NCBI RefSeq assembly: GCF_024105735.1
Contig: NZ_JAAAML010000002.1
Coordinates: 806,001 to 870,000 of the forward strand
DNA from: Parahoeflea alexandrii
Lineage (GTDB): Bacteria > Pseudomonadota > Alphaproteobacteria > Rhizobiales > Rhizobiaceae
Length of the DNA stretch: 64,000 nt
Reading direction: 5' to 3'
Part shown: positions 35,327 to 45,014 of the stretch, piece after piece
How positions within the stretch are numbered: the stretch's first letter is position 1
Layout of the letters: every line of letters begins with the position of its first letter
Program-made: the position numbers and the translations under genes
The notes under the pieces: generated by a model
The model's input: only the letters and a program-made list of their open reading frames with translations
Told to the model about the DNA's origin: nothing
Databases searched by the model: none

Positions 35327-35962
35327 ATGACCCCGCTTGATGCACTCGACTATGCCGGTGTCGCGGTCTTTGCCGCCACCGGCGCGCTGGCCGCCTCGCG
35401 CAAACAGCTCGACATGATCGGCTTCGTCTTTCTTGCCGCCGTGACCGGCATTGGCGGCGGCACCTTCCGCGACATCGTGCTCGGCGCAACGCCGGTGTTC
35501 TGGGTTGGCAAGCCCGCCTACCTGGTCGTCTGCGTCTTTGTCGCGGTGATTGTCTATTTCACCGCGCACCTGGTGGAATCGCGCTATCGGCTCTTGCTCT
35601 GGCTCGACGCCATCGGTCTCTCCGCCTATGCGGTGATGGGCGCGGCCAAGGGTCTGGCGCTCAGCGGCTCGCCGATCGTCGCCCTTGTAACAGGAATGAT
35701 GACGGCGACACTGGGCGGCATCCTGCGGGATCTTCTCTCCGGCGAGCCTTCGGTGCTGATGCGTCCCGAAATCTATGTCTCGGCTGCTCTGGTCGGGGCC
35801 GGCGGTTATGTCGCCGCCAGCCTGCTCGGCGCGCCACTGATCCTGGCGTCGGCCATCGGTGTCACCGCCGCCTTTGCCGTCCGCGGCGGCGCCATTCGCT
35901 ATGGCTGGGCGTTTTCGCCCTACCGCTCACGCGCAGGCCGCCCGCCCGAAGACGTCATGTAA
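35327..35962 (+). CDS. Trimeric intracellular cation (TRIC) channel family protein, UPF0126/YadS type
   Basis: A 211-residue inner-membrane protein with seven predicted helices arranged as two repeats. Each repeat holds a glycine-rich RD motif: GIGGGTFRDIVLG in the first and LGGILRDLLSGE in the second. Bacterial TRIC homologues form trimeric cation channels; transported ion and physiology are not known here. The start is supported by GAGAGGAACC just upstream. It follows grpE by 30 bases in the same direction and converges on the sugar-kinase gene. Confidence 0.9.
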   Translation: MTPLDALDYAGVAVFAATGALAASRKQLDMIGFVFLAAVTGIGGGTFRDIVLGATPVFWVGKPAYLVVCVFVAVIVYFTAHLVESRYRLLLWLDAIGLSAYAVMGAAKGLALSGSPIVALVTGMMTATLGGILRDLLSGEPSVLMRPEIYVSAALVGAGGYVAASLLGAPLILASAIGVTAAFAVRGGAIRYGWAFSPYRSRAGRPPEDVM

Positions 35963-35974
35963 GGCAGGCTGGGG

Positions 35975-36967
35975 TCAGACGAACCCGGCGTCGAGGGCGG
36001 CGTCCTTGAGCGACAGTTGCGGCCGTGGGCCGATCTGCTGGATCACCAGGCCGGCGGCCAGGCTGCCGAGCTTGCCGCAGACATCGAGCGGCTTGCCGTG
36101 GGCGTAGCCGTGCAGGAAACCCGCCGCATAGAGATCGCCCGCGCCGGTGGTATCGACCACCTCATCAATGTCGATCGCGTCGATGTCGTAGCGTTCATCA
36201 CCCCGGACGATGACCGAGCCATGCTCGGAACGTGTGATCGCCGCAAGCTTGCAGTCCTTGCGCAGCTGCGACACCGCATGTTCGAAATTGTCGGTCTGGT
36301 AGAGCGACTTGGCTTCGTCCGCATTGGCGAAGATGATGTCGATGGTACCCGAGCGCATCAGCTCGAGAAACTCGTTTCGGTAACGGTCGACACAGAACGG
36401 GTCCGACAGCGTCATCGACATTTCCCGGCCATGCTTGTGGCCGATGTCGGCGCAGAGCCGGATCGCATCCTTGGCCCGTGGCGGATCCCACAGGTAGCCT
36501 TCGAAATAGGTGACCTTGCTGCCGGCCACCACGTCGGCTTCAACGTCTTCGGGGCCAAGCTCGACACTGGCGCCGAGATAGGTGTTCATCGAACGCTCGC
36601 CATCCGGTGTCACGAAGATCATCGAGCGCGCGGTGGGCGGCGTGTCTTTCAGTGGCCGGGTCTCGAAATGAACCCCTTGCGCCCGGATGTCGTGGTTGAA
36701 GATCTTGCCGAGCTGGTCATCGGCCACCTTTCCGAAATAGGCCGACCGGCTGCCGAAACTGGCGATGCCGGCCGCCGTGTTGCCGGCGCTGCCGCCCGAG
36801 GCCTCGATGGCGGGGCCCATGCGGGAATAGAGCAGTTCCGCCCGCTCGGCGTCGATGAGGTTCATCGCGCCCTTGATGATGGCATTGTCGACGAGAAAGG
36901 TCTCGTCGCAGCGGGCGATGATATCGACAATCGCATTGCCGATGCACAGGACGTCGAACTGGCTCAT
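35975..36967 (-). CDS. Adenosine kinase-like PfkB-family carbohydrate kinase
   Basis: A 330-residue ribokinase-fold enzyme. The substrate motif is FDVLCIGNAIVDIIARCDE, the GG region is EASGGSAGNTAAGIASFG, and the C-terminal anion-hole signature DTTGAGDLYAAGFLHG contains the catalytic Asp. Annotated relatives in Hyphomicrobiales are called adenosine kinase; the exact nucleoside or sugar is inferred from similarity. ATG 36967 has GAGGAAACGGA upstream. It lies 105 bases after the end of the following-strand mutS frame but is transcribed away from it on the same strand, so mutS is downstream-independent. Confidence 0.87.
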   Translation of the reverse strand: MSQFDVLCIGNAIVDIIARCDETFLVDNAIIKGAMNLIDAERAELLYSRMGPAIEASGGSAGNTAAGIASFGSRSAYFGKVADDQLGKIFNHDIRAQGVHFETRPLKDTPPTARSMIFVTPDGERSMNTYLGASVELGPEDVEADVVAGSKVTYFEGYLWDPPRAKDAIRLCADIGHKHGREMSMTLSDPFCVDRYRNEFLELMRSGTIDIIFANADEAKSLYQTDNFEHAVSQLRKDCKLAAITRSEHGSVIVRGDERYDIDAIDIDEVVDTTGAGDLYAAGFLHGYAHGKPLDVCGKLGSLAAGLVIQQIGPRPQLSLKDAALDAGFV

Positions 36968-37072
36968 TCCGTTTCCTCGTTACCGAACTGCGATCGTGCT
37001 GCGCAGCCGGTCCTCTCTTATCGGTTTTTGGTCGGGATGGAACCCCGCCAAAGGTGCGTGCCGTGCCGAGGC

Positions 37073-39850
37073 TCAGCTTTTCCCCGGCTCAACCAGCCGC
37101 CGCTTGAGTTCATACAGCGCCTCCAGCGCCTCGCGCGGGGTCATGTCGTCCGGGTTGATTTCTGTGAGGTAGGCGTCGGACTGCGACGGTCCCTTTGCAG
37201 CCTTCTCCACTCCCCTGTGCACGGGCACCGCAAACAGCGGCAGGTCGTCGACCAGCCGTGCCGCCGGGTTTTCCCGCTCGCTGGTTTCAAGCAGCTGCAG
37301 CACCTCGCGGGCGCGTGACACCACCGCGTCGGGCAGGCCCGCAAGCCGCGCCACCTGGATGCCGTAGGAGCGGTCTGCGGCACCGGCGCCGACCTCGTGC
37401 AGGAACACGACGTCGCCCTGCCATTCCTTGACCTTCATGGTGGCGTTCGAAAGCCGCGGCAGTTTCTCCGACAGCGCGGTGAGCTCGTGAAAATGGGTCG
37501 CGAACAGGCCCCGGCAACAGTTCTGGGCATGCAGATGCTCGACCGCCGCCCAGGCGATCGACAACCCGTCGAAGGTGGCGGTGCCACGGCCGATCTCATC
37601 GAGGATGACCAGCGAGTGCGGCCCGGCCTGGTTGAGGATCGCCGCGGTCTCGACCATCTCGACCATGAAGGTCGAGCGCCCGCGCGCCAGATCATCCGAG
37701 GCCCCGACCCGCGAGAACAGCCGGTCGACCACGCCGATATGGGCACTGCCTGCTGGCACGAACGAGCCCATCTGCGCCATGATGGCAATCAGCGCGTTCT
37801 GTCGCAGAAAGGTCGACTTGCCGCCCATGTTGGGCCCGGTCAGCAGCCAGATCGCGCCGCCATCATCGCTTCCCTCGGGTGGCGACAGGTTGCAGTCATT
37901 GGCGACAAACGGCTGCGCTGCCTGCTTTCTCAGCGCCTGCTCGACCACCGGATGGCGTCCCGCGACGATCTCGAAGGCGAGGCTGTCGTCCACCTTCGGG
38001 CGCGAGTACCCCTGCTCCTGGGCAAGCTCCGCGAGTGCGGCGGTCACGTCGATCACCGACAGCGCGTCTGCTGCCGCCTTGATCGCATCGGCGTGGGCCA
38101 CAACCATCAGCACCAGCTCGTCAAAGGCCGATAGTTCGATCGCCAGCGCTTCGCCCGCCGCATTGGCGATGCGGGTTTCCAGATCCGAGAGTTCGGTGGT
38201 GGTAAACCGCATGGCATTGGCCATGGTCTGCCGGTGGATGTATTTGGACTTGGCCTCGTCGCCCTCGGTCAGCGGTCCGGCATTGAGCGCCGTCACCTCG
38301 ATGAAATAGCCCAGCACATTGTTATGCTTGATCTTGAGAGACCGGACCCCGGTTTCCTCGGCATAGGACAGCTGCAGCCCGGCAATCACCCGCCGCGACT
38401 GATCTCTCAGCGCCCGGAGTTCATCGAGTTCCGGCGAGTGTCCTGCCCGCACAAAGCCGCCGTCGCGCTTCATCAGCGGCAATTCGTCGTCAAGTGTCGC
38501 TGCCAGCCGAGCGCCGATCTCGCCGGGAACCGCCCTGAGTGCATTCACCGCACTTTGCAAATGCGGTGGCGTTTCCCCGTCGCCAAACAGTGCGGCGATA
38601 TCGGTGGCGGCCTTCAATCCGGCAAGAATGGCGCCGAGATCGCGCGGTCCGCCGCGGTTGAGCGCCAGCCGCGACAGTGCTCGCGGCATGTCGGAGACGC
38701 CCTTGATCGCCCGCCGCAGTTTCTCGCTCAGGCCGGGATTGGCGATCAGATGCGAAACGCCGTCGAGCCGCGCATTGATGGCATCCGGATCGGTCAGCGG
38801 CGCCATCAGCCATTCGGCGAGCTTGCGTCCGCCGCCGCCGGTCACGGTCCGGTCGACTGCCTTGATCAGGCTGCCCTGCCGCTCGCCCGACAGTGTCCGC
38901 ACCAGCTCGAGGCTTGCCCGCGTCGCCGGGTCGATGAACATCCGCGCGCCGTCGCTTTCACGCTCGGGCCGGCCCAGCGGCGGCCGCTCGGAAATCTGGG
39001 TCTTCTCGACATAGGCAATCGCCGCCGCCGCCGCCGCCAGTTCCGCCCGCGAGAAACTGCCGAAACCATCCAGCGAGCTGACTTCGAAGAACCGCGCGAT
39101 CCGGCCTTCCGCCGAGGCGCTGTCAAAAAGCACCGCCGGCTGCGGTGCGGCTACCCGGCCGAGCTGGTCGACCAGCGGCCGAAGCTCCGGGTCGTGGAAC
39201 ACGTTGTCGGCCAGGATCAGCTCGCGCGGCTCCACCCGGGCAATGTCGGCCAGAAGCCGCGCCAGCCGGCTTTCGCCGACATGAAACGCACCGGTGGAAA
39301 TGTCGATCCAGGCCAGCCCGAACTGGGATTCACCCGCGCCCTTGACCCGGGCCAGCGCCATCAGGAAGTTCGACTGCGACGGATCGAGCAGCTTTTCCTC
39401 GGTCAGCGTCCCGGGCGTGACCAGCCGGGTCACGTCGCGCCGTACCACAGATTTCGAGCCGCGTTTCTTCGCCTCCGCCGGGTCCTCGGTCTGCTCGCAG
39501 ACGGCGACCCGGAAGCCGAGCGAAATCAGCTTCTGCAGGTAATCGTCTGCCGCATGCACCGGCACGCCACACATCGGGATATCCTGGCCCAGGTGCTGGC
39601 CGCGCTTGGTCAGCGTGATGCCGAGCGCCCGCGACGCGTCCACCGCGTCCTCGAAGAACAGCTCGTAGAAATCCCCCATCCGGTAGAACAGCAGCGAATC
39701 CGGATTGTTCGCCTTGATCTCGATGAACTGCTCCATCATCGGCGTCGCGGTCGCCCGGCTTTCCGGCGAGGCAAGCTGGGCGGTCGTCAGTATGGCAGGA
39801 TTAAGCGGGGATTCGGCGTTCAAGAGGTAATGCCTGTCTTGGGTTTTCAA
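37073..39850 (-). CDS. mutS: DNA mismatch repair protein MutS
   Basis: A protein of about 925 residues with the mismatch-binding [11 protein letters not shown] (Phe and Glu contact the mispair), connector and lever domains, and a C-terminal ATPase with Walker [11 protein letters not shown], Walker [13 protein letters not shown] and [11 protein letters not shown]. It starts mismatch repair with MutL. The listed start is TTG 39850; no ATG occurs until MMEQF (about residue 38), so the real start may be this TTG or another TTG nine codons later. It is divergent from the malic enzyme gene across 132 bases. Confidence 0.95.
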   Translation of the reverse strand: MKTQDRHYLLNAESPLNPAILTTAQLASPESRATATPMMEQFIEIKANNPDSLLFYRMGDFYELFFEDAVDASRALGITLTKRGQHLGQDIPMCGVPVHAADDYLQKLISLGFRVAVCEQTEDPAEAKKRGSKSVVRRDVTRLVTPGTLTEEKLLDPSQSNFLMALARVKGAGESQFGLAWIDISTGAFHVGESRLARLLADIARVEPRELILADNVFHDPELRPLVDQLGRVAAPQPAVLFDSASAEGRIARFFEVSSLDGFGSFSRAELAAAAAAIAYVEKTQISERPPLGRPERESDGARMFIDPATRASLELVRTLSGERQGSLIKAVDRTVTGGGGRKLAEWLMAPLTDPDAINARLDGVSHLIANPGLSEKLRRAIKGVSDMPRALSRLALNRGGPRDLGAILAGLKAATDIAALFGDGETPPHLQSAVNALRAVPGEIGARLAATLDDELPLMKRDGGFVRAGHSPELDELRALRDQSRRVIAGLQLSYAEETGVRSLKIKHNNVLGYFIEVTALNAGPLTEGDEAKSKYIHRQTMANAMRFTTTELSDLETRIANAAGEALAIELSAFDELVLMVVAHADAIKAAADALSVIDVTAALAELAQEQGYSRPKVDDSLAFEIVAGRHPVVEQALRKQAAQPFVANDCNLSPPEGSDDGGAIWLLTGPNMGGKSTFLRQNALIAIMAQMGSFVPAGSAHIGVVDRLFSRVGASDDLARGRSTFMVEMVETAAILNQAGPHSLVILDEIGRGTATFDGLSIAWAAVEHLHAQNCCRGLFATHFHELTALSEKLPRLSNATMKVKEWQGDVVFLHEVGAGAADRSYGIQVARLAGLPDAVVSRAREVLQLLETSERENPAARLVDDLPLFAVPVHRGVEKAAKGPSQSDAYLTEINPDDMTPREALEALYELKRRLVEPGKS

Positions 39851-39982
39851 ATCTTTGCGATGTAAGCTTCACCGGCCGCGCGGCTTTACAGGCCGTGCCA
39901 ACCACCCTAACGGTGGGATGAGGACAAAGACAACAGTTACGAGGCGCCATACACAAGGTCGCCCACAACGGGATGGAGACAT

Positions 39983-42268
39983 ATGCCAGGGACGGACAAG
40001 TCAGATCGCTCGATTTCTCAGGTCACCGATCAGGAGGCGCTGGATTTCCACGCCCGCGGCCGGCCCGGCAAGCTCGAAATCAACCCGACAAAACCCATGG
40101 CGACGCAGCGCGATCTGTCGCTGGCCTATTCGCCGGGCGTTGCCGTTCCGGTCAAGGCCATTGCCGAGGATCCCTCGCGCGCCTTCGACTACACCGCAAA
40201 GGGCAACATGGTGGCCGTCATTTCCAATGGCACCGCCATTCTGGGCCTTGGCAATCTCGGCGCCCTGGCCTCCAAACCGGTGATGGAAGGCAAGTCGGTG
40301 CTGTTCAAGCGCTTCGCCGACGTCGATTCCATCGATCTGGAGGTCGACACCGAAAATGTCGACGAGTTCATCAACTGCGTGCGGTTTCTGGGGCCGAGCT
40401 TCGGCGGCATCAATCTCGAGGACATCAAGGCGCCCGATTGCTTCATCATCGAGCAGCGCCTGCGCGAGATCATGGATATCCCGGTGTTCCATGATGATCA
40501 GCACGGCACCGCGATCATCGCGGTTGCGGGCCTGATCAACGCGCTGCATCTGACCGACCGTGATCTCAAGACCACCAAGCTCGTCTGCAACGGCGCTGGT
40601 GCCGCGGCAATCGCCTGCGTCGAGCTGGTCAAGGCGATGGGGTTTGCGCCGCAGAACATCACGCTCTGCGACACCAAGGGCGTGATCTACAAGGGCCGCA
40701 CCGAGGGCATGAACCAGTGGAAATCGGCCCATGCGGTGGAGACCAAGGCACGCTCGCTGGCCGATGCCATGGAAGGTGCCGACGTCATTTTCGGTCTTTC
40801 GGCCAAGGGTGCCCTGACCAACGAGATGATCGCCTCGATGGCCAAGAACCCGATCATCTTCGCCATGGCCAATCCGGACCCGGAAATCACGCCCGAAGAG
40901 GTCGCCTCGATCCGCAATGACGCGATCATGGCGACCGGCCGCTCGGACTACGCCAACCAGGTCAACAATGTCCTCGGATTCCCCTACATCTTCCGCGGCG
41001 CGCTGGATGTGCGGGCCACCACCATCAACGAGGACATGAAGATCGCTGCCGCCCAGGCGCTGGCCAATCTGGCCCGCGAGGATGTGCCCGACGATGTCGC
41101 CGCGGCCTATCAGGGCGTCCGCCCCCGCTTCGGTCCGCAATACATCATTCCGGTGCCGTTCGATCCGCGCCTGATCTCGGCTATTCCTGTTGCGGTCGCC
41201 AGGGCCGCGATGGACTCGGGGGTGGCGCAGAAGCCGATCCTCAACATGGACGCCTATGCCCAGGAGCTCTCCGCCCGGCGCGACCCTATCGCCTCGACGC
41301 TGCAGCGGCTTTACGAGCGTGTCCGCCGCCACCCGCGCCGCGTCGTCTTCGCCGAGGGCGAGGAAGAGCAAGTCATGCGTGCCGCTGTTTCCTATGTGAA
41401 CCAGCGGCTCGGCACCGCCTGCCTTCTGGGCCGCGAAGAGCAGATGCGCGAGACCGCAAAACAGGCTGGCATCGATCTCGACCGTCCGGGTCTCGAACTG
41501 GTCAATGCCCGCGTCTCGCGCCGTGTCGATGCCTACACCGACTATCTCTATGCAAGGCTGCAGCGCAAAGGCTACCTGCACCGCGATTGCCAGCGGCTGA
41601 TCAACACCGACCGCAACCATTTCGGCGCCTGCATGGTGGCTCTCGGCGATGCCGATGCCATGGTCACCGGCACGACGCGGAACTATTCGACCGCGCTCGA
41701 GGACATTCGCCGCTGCGTCGACGTCAAGCCCGGCCACCGGATGATCGGCGTCTCCCTGGCACTGTGCCGGGGCCGCACCGTGTTTGTCGCCGATACCGCC
41801 GTCATCGACATGCCCAACTCCGAGGAACTGGCTGATATTGCCGAGGAAGCCGCAGGCATGGCCCGCAGGCTCGGCTACGAGCCGCGCGTGGCGATGCTGG
41901 CCTATTCAACCTTCGGTCACCCGACCGGCGAGCGCTCGGAACGGGTGCGCGACGCGGTCAGGATCCTCGACAAGCGCCGGGTCGATTTCGAGTATGACGG
42001 CGAGATGGCGGCCGATGTGGCGCTCAATTCCAAGGTGATGGAGCAATACCCTTTCTGCCGCCTGTCGGGCACCGCTAACGTGCTGGTCATGCCGGCGTTC
42101 CACTCGGCCTCGATCTCGACCAAGATGCTGCAGGAACTCGGTGGCTCAACCGTCATCGGCCCGCTGCTGGTCGGCCTCGACAAGTCGATCCAGATCGTCT
42201 CGATGGGTGCCAAGGATTCCGACATCGTCAACATGGCGGCGATTGCGGCCTACAACGCGTCGAACTGA
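39983..42268 (+). CDS. maeB: NADP-type malic enzyme with C-terminal phosphotransacetylase-like domain
   Basis: A 761-residue two-domain enzyme. Residues 1-430 form the malic enzyme (YSPGVAVPVKAI, IPVFHDDQHGTAIIAVAGL, NAD(P) loop LVCNGAGAAAIAC), which converts malate to pyruvate and CO2. Residues from about 440 form a phosphate acetyltransferase-like domain that probably binds acetyl-CoA for regulation. This chimeric length is known from rhizobial Dme/Tme and E. coli MaeB; NAD versus NADP preference cannot be read safely. The ribosome site GGAG is close (4-5 bases) to ATG 39983. It converges on the TylF-type gene. Confidence 0.93.
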   Translation: MPGTDKSDRSISQVTDQEALDFHARGRPGKLEINPTKPMATQRDLSLAYSPGVAVPVKAIAEDPSRAFDYTAKGNMVAVISNGTAILGLGNLGALASKPVMEGKSVLFKRFADVDSIDLEVDTENVDEFINCVRFLGPSFGGINLEDIKAPDCFIIEQRLREIMDIPVFHDDQHGTAIIAVAGLINALHLTDRDLKTTKLVCNGAGAAAIACVELVKAMGFAPQNITLCDTKGVIYKGRTEGMNQWKSAHAVETKARSLADAMEGADVIFGLSAKGALTNEMIASMAKNPIIFAMANPDPEITPEEVASIRNDAIMATGRSDYANQVNNVLGFPYIFRGALDVRATTINEDMKIAAAQALANLAREDVPDDVAAAYQGVRPRFGPQYIIPVPFDPRLISAIPVAVARAAMDSGVAQKPILNMDAYAQELSARRDPIASTLQRLYERVRRHPRRVVFAEGEEEQVMRAAVSYVNQRLGTACLLGREEQMRETAKQAGIDLDRPGLELVNARVSRRVDAYTDYLYARLQRKGYLHRDCQRLINTDRNHFGACMVALGDADAMVTGTTRNYSTALEDIRRCVDVKPGHRMIGVSLALCRGRTVFVADTAVIDMPNSEELADIAEEAAGMARRLGYEPRVAMLAYSTFGHPTGERSERVRDAVRILDKRRVDFEYDGEMAADVALNSKVMEQYPFCRLSGTANVLVMPAFHSASISTKMLQELGGSTVIGPLLVGLDKSIQIVSMGAKDSDIVNMAAIAAYNASN

Positions 42269-42295
42269 GCGGCGGAGAGCAGGCAGTGCTTCGGT

Positions 42296-43036
42296 TCAGG
42301 CGCGCTTGAGCAATAGCGGTTCGTAAATTTCCGCCGGTTGTTGTTCGGCCTGCGGCTTGCGAACGAACCAGACCGACTTGCGTCCGAGCATCAGCTGTTC
42401 CGGCTTGACCGGCTGGTCTGCAAAGAACTCGTCCACGGCGCGCGAGGCGCCGGGCCATTTCGGTTCGGCGTAATCATCGAACACCACGATGCCGCCCGGG
42501 ACCAGCTGGTCATAGAGCACGTTGAGGCAGTCGAGATGCGATTCATAGATATCGCAGTCGATGAACATGAAGCAGTACTTGCGCCGGCGCATCCGGGGCA
42601 GCGTTTCGGAAAAGAACCCCTTCACCACGTGGCCGTTGACACGGTAGGTGTCGAAGAATGCAATCAGCCGACCCGGCACATCCATCGCATGGCGGAACTT
42701 GCGGCGGATCTTGAAGCGGAAGCGGAACGGGCCGAGATCGGCGTCGAGAATCCGGTCTTGGGGAAATCCCTCGAAACTGTCGCAGGCAAAAAGCGGCTTT
42801 CCGGGCGCGAGATCGCGCATCCTGCGGCCCATCAGGCGGGTGCTGCCGCCGCGGTACACGCCACACTCGATGACGTCACCCTCAAGCTCCAGGCTCTCTT
42901 CCAGAAGCCAGATCAAAGGGCTCTGATGGCATTCGTCATCAAGCCGGCGCCAGTACTCCGCCTGGCCGGCTTCTGTTTCCATCAATTTTGCGATCTCGTC
43001 GTCGTGACGGATCCGGAGCCGGTCAACCCGCTTCAT
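42296..43036 (-). CDS. TylF/MycF-family O-methyltransferase-like protein
   Basis: A 246-residue SAM-dependent methyltransferase of the TylF (macrocin O-methyltransferase) family. It has SAM motif I-like DVIECGVYRGGSTRLMG, FACDSFEGFPQ, the metal-binding FIDCDIYES and VFDDYAEPKWPGA. Such enzymes methylate sugars on antibiotics or surface polysaccharides. Its place near an O-antigen ligase-like gene suggests modification of a surface glycan; this is inference. The 550-base spacer upstream contains a CtrA-like box. Confidence 0.83.
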   Translation of the reverse strand: MKRVDRLRIRHDDEIAKLMETEAGQAEYWRRLDDECHQSPLIWLLEESLELEGDVIECGVYRGGSTRLMGRRMRDLAPGKPLFACDSFEGFPQDRILDADLGPFRFRFKIRRKFRHAMDVPGRLIAFFDTYRVNGHVVKGFFSETLPRMRRRKYCFMFIDCDIYESHLDCLNVLYDQLVPGGIVVFDDYAEPKWPGASRAVDEFFADQPVKPEQLMLGRKSVWFVRKPQAEQQPAEIYEPLLLKRA

Positions 43037-43586
43037 CCGCGGTCCGCCATCTGCTGATGGCGGTTCGGAAATTCTGCGGCCTTTTGCAAATGCTGCACGA
43101 ACTCAAACCTTCAAAGTGCATTTTCGGCTTGCAGCAGACCGTGCGGAAGCGATCCTCGGGTTCGGCTGCAACATGAAGATCCAGACTGCGGCATTCATGG
43201 TTAATTTTGGTTTAATTCCGGATGGTCACTCACAGCAATACGCCTTTGAAATGCAACCCTAAAAGGTGGCCTGTAACTCAGATGCGGACAATTCACTGGT
43301 AACGCGGGCCGCCGCGCTGGCCCCGGTGCCGCGATACGCGTATCTGCACTCGGGGATTTGGCCATGCCGCCCGTCAGAAAACGGCTTTCCGGTAACCGAC
43401 GGGACGCGGGAAGCGGTCACGGTCTGGCAACCGAACTGACCTCAAGCCGGAAAGAAAATGATTCCTTGAGCGGGTTGGGTGAGATAATCGCAAGCAGTGC
43501 GCCCGTGTCAGTGGACTTTGGTCGGAGCTTTGTCCAGTGTTGACGCCCTTTCGGAGCCAAATCGAAAACGGAGATATCAATTCTCG
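43037..43586. other. 550-bp divergent spacer of envelope genes
   Basis: No gene is supported between the leftward TylF-type gene and the rightward O-antigen ligase-like gene. It holds a CtrA-like box (43197-43215, listed separately) and a perfect 12-bp palindrome GATACGCGTATC at 43333-43344. A 61-codon frame at 43358-43543 has no recognisable features. Confidence 0.4.
43197..43215. promoter_or_regulatory. CtrA-type binding site
   Basis: TTAA (43201-43204), seven bases, TTAA (43212-43215) match the CtrA consensus TTAA-N7-TTAA exactly. The preceding bases make ATGGTTAA, the reverse complement of the TTAACCAT half-site known from Hyphomicrobiales CtrA targets. It lies about 160 bases before the TylF-type gene and 370 before the O-antigen ligase-like gene. 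Binding and target are inferred. Confidence 0.5.
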
Positions 43587-44861
43587 ATGAGCGCCTTAAC
43601 AGCTGAAACACCTGCCCGGAAACCGGATTTGGTCTCGATACTGGCAAGCCTTGGCCTGATGGTTTTTCTGGCGGCAAGCCTGTCGGTGCCGGGGGGGTAT
43701 TCAATCGGCACCGCGATAATTGCCATTGCGGGTCTGGTCTTTCTCGCGAAGCGCCTTTTCGCCCGCGCACCGTTGATCCAGCCCACTCTGGCTGGAAAGC
43801 TGCCTCTGGTCTTCATGGCTTTTGCGTTCGTCGGCGCAGCGATCAGCCTGTGGCAGCAGGCCCCGGCCGGCTACTATGAAATGTATATTCCGTTCCTGTG
43901 GGCGCCGCTGATTTTCCTGGCCGTGCTGGACGGTCGGGTCGATCGCCGCTTCATATGGCTTGGGTGTTTGCTGGGCGCCGGCCTTGCATGCGCCATCGCC
44001 ATGTATCAATCGATCCACCTTGGCGCCGAACGGCCGAGCGGCTTCCTGACCAGTCCGATTTTCTTCGGCAACAATGCGCTTCTGTTGGGCTCGGTTACGC
44101 TTGCCGGCAGACATGACCCGCCCTTCAACCTGCGCAAGCCGGTTTGGCTTGCATTGGCCTATGCCGGCTTCTTACTGGGACTCGCCGCCAGTCTGTTGAC
44201 CCTTTCAAAAGGAGGTTGGCCGCTCGCGCCTCTCGTTTTTGCCTGGGTTGTCGTCGAGGATTTCTGGCGCGCCTCCAGGCGCGAAAGGCTGTCACTGGTT
44301 CTCGTGGCCGTGACCTTTCTCGCGCTTCTGCCGCTCATGCCGGTCAAGAGTACCATGGAACGCATCAACCATGCCGCGATCGGGGCGATGGAATGGTTCC
44401 GGAGCGGGGAAATGGTTGACGGTTCCGTATCGCCGCGCCTGGAGCTGTGGAAGCTCGGGTTGACCATCTGGCCTGAAAAACCCTGGCTTGGGCACACAAG
44501 GGAGGGGGTGACGCAGAGAATTGAGCAAAACTTCGCTCACAAAGATGTAGCCAATGGGCTGGGTGGCTTCGGGGCCCTGCACAGTGAGCCGATACAGATC
44601 CTTGCGGAAAAGGGCCTGGCTGGCCTGTTGAGCTGGGCATTGGTGTACGCCGTGTCCGCTGTCGTGTTCTGGCGCGCTTACTTGAGGCCAGAACCGGTCA
44701 GGAAGATGCTGGGACAGGCCGGGCTCATCACCCTCGCGGGATCGTTTGTCTTCGGCCTCTCGGATACGTATCTGATCTGGAACGTCAACCGGCAGCTCTT
44801 TGTCTTTTTCGTCATGACGATGGCGGCGCTGCTGCTTGCGGAAAGCAAAAGATCGGCATAG
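43587..44861 (+). CDS. O-antigen ligase/polymerase family membrane protein (Wzy/WaaL-like)
   Basis: A 424-residue inner-membrane protein with about eleven hydrophobic segments and a large hydrophilic loop near 270-350 containing SPRLELWKLGLTIWPEKPWLGHTREGV, read as RLELWKLGLTIWPEKPWLGH, typical of the Wzy_C domain. The family polymerises or ligates surface polysaccharide in the periplasm. Whether this one is a ligase (WaaL) or a polymerase (Wzy) cannot be decided. ATG 43587 has a weak, distant GGAG. It converges on olsB. Confidence 0.85.
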   Translation: MSALTAETPARKPDLVSILASLGLMVFLAASLSVPGGYSIGTAIIAIAGLVFLAKRLFARAPLIQPTLAGKLPLVFMAFAFVGAAISLWQQAPAGYYEMYIPFLWAPLIFLAVLDGRVDRRFIWLGCLLGAGLACAIAMYQSIHLGAERPSGFLTSPIFFGNNALLLGSVTLAGRHDPPFNLRKPVWLALAYAGFLLGLAASLLTLSKGGWPLAPLVFAWVVVEDFWRASRRERLSLVLVAVTFLALLPLMPVKSTMERINHAAIGAMEWFRSGEMVDGSVSPRLELWKLGLTIWPEKPWLGHTREGVTQRIEQNFAHKDVANGLGGFGALHSEPIQILAEKGLAGLLSWALVYAVSAVVFWRAYLRPEPVRKMLGQAGLITLAGSFVFGLSDTYLIWNVNRQLFVFFVMTMAALLLAESKRSA

Positions 44862-44898
44862 CGCCCGATTTTTTCCCTTCTCGCGCCAGCCAGAACGA

Positions 44899-44960
44899 AC
44901 GCCTTGCCCTTCTGCTGCTGTCTGCAGTTGATCGGCAGCGCACGCGAAGACGCAAGGCGT
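44899..44960. terminator. Long-range inverted repeat between convergent genes
   Basis: ACGCCTTGC (44899-44907) pairs with GCAAGGCGT (44952-44960), with a smaller CTGC/GCAG stem inside. The element lies between the convergent O-antigen ligase-like gene and olsB. A T-run (CGATTTTTTCCC) occurs before rather than after it on the plus strand. A two-way terminator is possible but weakly supported. Confidence 0.3.
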
Positions 44961-45014
44961 CTGGCCCTTCAAGGGGGTCCGATTGGTTCGCGCAGAGCGA
45001 AAAGTCCGCGATGT

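Noticed and set aside
38234-39865. 543-residue open frame opposite mutS
   Set aside because: His/Arg/Gln-rich composition without recognisable motifs; mutS on the other strand is certain.
40001-41737. 578-residue open frame opposite maeB
   Set aside because: Shadow of the malic enzyme gene in an antisense frame; no conserved motifs.
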